A stretch of DNA of 7,903 nt, taken from the NCBI GenBank assembly GCA_002296885.1, contig DBIH01000190.1:1-7903 (forward strand). The letters are read 5' to 3'. The position numbers were made by a program, and so were the translations under genes. The notes beneath the pieces are model-generated. The model was given only the letters and a program-made list of their open reading frames with translations. It did no database searches and was not told the DNA's origin. Origin of the DNA: Flavobacterium sp. UBA807 (lineage in GTDB: Bacteria; Bacteroidota; Bacteroidia; Flavobacteriales; Flavobacteriaceae). This document shows positions 7,000-7,903 of the stretch, piece after piece (positions within the stretch are counted from its first letter, which is position 1; each line of letters begins with the position of its first letter).

Positions 7000-7020
7000 G
7001 AACATACTTTTATTATATAC

Positions 7021-7047
7021 AAAACCCACTCATTGAGTGGGTTTTTT
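7021..7047. terminator. Bidirectional intrinsic terminator after rpmA
   Basis: AAAACCCACTCA (7021-7032) and TGAGTGGGTTTT (7034-7045) are perfect inverted copies around one central base. In RNA this gives a CCCACTC/GAGTGGG stem with a 3-base loop, followed by six T (7042-7047). The A run on the other side lets it also serve the minus-strand gene ending at 7052. Confidence 0.92.
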
Positions 7048-7051
7048 GTTT

Positions 7052-7624
7052 TTAATTATTTTTAATTGATAACAGCCTAGTATCAAAGTATCCATCGAAT
7101 TCATTAGAGTAAATTTGTGTTTTATCTATTGGGTTATAAATGCTAAATCGGTATTTGGTCAGATAACTTCCTTCGAGGCATGGTGCCAGAAATACTAATT
7201 CGGCGTCGGGGTCGAGTGTAATTTTATAATGCATTTCATTACCACATTGAATTACTCTTACTTTAGGTATTAACGGAATCCATTTGTTGTTATAATAGAC
7301 TTCTCTTATTGGTGCCCATTTAATGCTTTCGCTACTCCAAAATTCTATAGGTTCAGTTGTAGTGTTCGTCATGATTAATTTAAATCCTTTATCCATTCCG
7401 CAGCGAATTTTGTACCATGGTTCGGGGAATGTTTCATAAGTATTTGGAAATACATTAATTTGAAGTGCATTGGGTTTTAAGGTGCTATGATCCAACTCGT
7501 TTTGGTTTTTTATTAGTGCGTTTACATTGGTGGATTGGTCAAACAATTCAGCTTTCATACATATATCCTGTGAAAAAGCTGTTCCGAAACAAAGAATGCC
7601 TGTAAAATAAAAGAGTAGCCTCAT
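7052..7624 (-). CDS. Uncharacterised secreted protein, probably beta-sandwich
   Basis: I do not recognise a named family. The 190-residue protein has a type I signal peptide (about 1-18, ending AFS-Q) and no lipobox Cys after the core, so it should be periplasmic or secreted. The mature part has four cysteines (22, 75, 127, 149), which could form two disulfides. From about residue 80 it alternates short hydrophobic strands: GFKLIMTNTT, PIEFW, REVYYNNKWIPLIP, then a CGNE segment, LDPDAELVFLAPCLEGSY, TKYRFSIYN and IYSNEFDGYFD. This order resembles Ig-like secreted proteins seen in other Bacteroidetes in which a W-x-P strand, a CGN motif and an S-N-x-F-x-G strand recur; that comparison is from memory and weak. 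The gene is isolated between two terminators, and only a poor promoter match (TAAATTCG, minus strand) lies upstream. Confidence 0.75.
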   Translation of the reverse strand: MRLLFYFTGILCFGTAFSQDICMKAELFDQSTNVNALIKNQNELDHSTLKPNALQINVFPNTYETFPEPWYKIRCGMDKGFKLIMTNTTTEPIEFWSSESIKWAPIREVYYNNKWIPLIPKVRVIQCGNEMHYKITLDPDAELVFLAPCLEGSYLTKYRFSIYNPIDKTQIYSNEFDGYFDTRLLSIKNN

Positions 7625-7693
7625 GTGGGTTTGGTTTTAATTCCGAATTTAGTGAAATAATTGTATCAAGATTGTTAAGGTTTTGTTACAAAT

Positions 7694-7727
7694 AAAAAAA
7701 CCCTCACATTACTGCGAGGGTTACTTT
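7694..7727 (-). terminator. Intrinsic terminator of ahcY
   Basis: On the minus strand AACCCTC (7716-7722) pairs with GAGGGTT (7699-7705). An inner CA/TG pair and a TTAC-type loop lie inside the stem, and a run of seven T (7694-7700 read as complement) follows. The T run lies only on the minus-strand downstream side, so it ends the transcript from the right-hand gene, about 45 bases past its stop. Confidence 0.85.
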
Positions 7728-7735
7728 TATTGTAG

Positions 7736-7766
7736 GATTGGATTCCTCCTGTCGTCGGAATGACAA
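7736..7766. repeat. Possible copy of a dispersed intergenic repeat
   Basis: The stretch contains GATTCCTCCTGTCGTCGGAA and TGACAA and is noticeably richer in GC than the surrounding spacer. It contains a short dyad ATTCC (7742-7746) / GGAAT (7757-7761). From memory it resembles short intergenic repeats of the form ATTCCTCC...TCGTCGGAATGACA that recur in Flavobacteriaceae genomes. Only one copy is in this window, so repetition cannot be seen here. Confidence 0.4.
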
Positions 7767-7903
7767 TTAGTATCTGTAATACTCAGGTTTGAAAGGTCCT
7801 TTTACTTCCACACCAATGTAAGCTGCCTGCTCGTCATTTAATGTTTCCAGTTCCACACCTAATTTAGCCAAGTGTAACGCCGCTACTTTTTCATCTAAAT
7901 GTT
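7767..7903 (-). CDS. ahcY: S-adenosylhomocysteine hydrolase, C-terminal end (partial)
   Basis: The last 44 codons and the TAA (complement of 7767-7769) are present; the rest lies beyond the right edge. The fragment reads [19 protein letters not shown], then [12 protein letters not shown], and ends in [10 protein letters not shown]. The LDE-VA-LHL-KLG pattern and the GPFKP-x-x-YRY terminus are diagnostic of adenosylhomocysteinase, whose C-terminal tail contributes Lys and Tyr residues to the NAD-binding site of the neighbouring subunit. The enzyme splits S-adenosylhomocysteine into adenosine and homocysteine in the cytoplasm, keeping methylation reactions going. The intact YRY end indicates a functional gene. 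It is followed by a repeat-like stretch and a terminator, so it is not co-transcribed with the secreted-protein gene to its left. Confidence 0.95.
   Translation of the reverse strand, partial: HLDEKVAALHLAKLGVELETLNDEQAAYIGVEVKGPFKPEYYRY

Overview
The window looks like chromosomal DNA from a member of the Flavobacteriaceae, probably Flavobacterium or a close relative. The evidence is an AT-rich composition, a gldE-gldD gliding-motility pair, promoters of the Bacteroidetes type (TTG, about 19 bases, TAnnTTTG), starts without a clear Shine-Dalgarno sequence, and lipoprotein signals ending in Cys-Lys-Asp. Nothing points to a mobile element, prophage or CRISPR array. The gene content is ordinary core genome.

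Layout from left to right: the 3' part of gldE (1-542, +) and gldD (546-1121, +) form the end of a gliding operon and stop at a shared hairpin terminator. Facing it is a small lipoprotein with a heavy-metal-associated domain (1193-1576, -). Divergent from that is a ten-helix EamA/DMT-type permease (1686-2552, +), which ends at a second shared terminator. Next comes a two-gene minus-strand operon of periplasmic M16 zinc-peptidase proteins: a catalytic subunit with an intact HxxEH (4676-6004), then a partner that lacks it and carries an extra C-terminal domain (2606-4660). A 226-base divergent control region (6005-6230) holds a recognisable promoter for each direction. It is followed by the ribosomal protein operon rplU-rpmA (6231-6999, +), where L21 carries a long Lys/Ala/Pro/Glu tail. 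After a third shared terminator come an uncharacterised secreted protein (7052-7624, -) and, at the right edge, the C-terminal end of S-adenosylhomocysteine hydrolase (7767-7903, -) with its own terminator and a repeat-like stretch in its 3' region.

How the genes work together: GldE and GldD belong to the gliding machinery, which in this phylum is linked to type IX secretion. The two M16 proteins probably form one heterodimeric protease, with zinc chemistry on one subunit and the substrate-positioning Arg/Tyr on the other. L21 and L27 are 50S ribosomal proteins. The remaining genes are single transcription units. No undescribed system stands out. The most notable points are the CxxxC metal motif, the catalytically dead M16 subunit with its fused extra domain, and the four-cysteine secreted protein.
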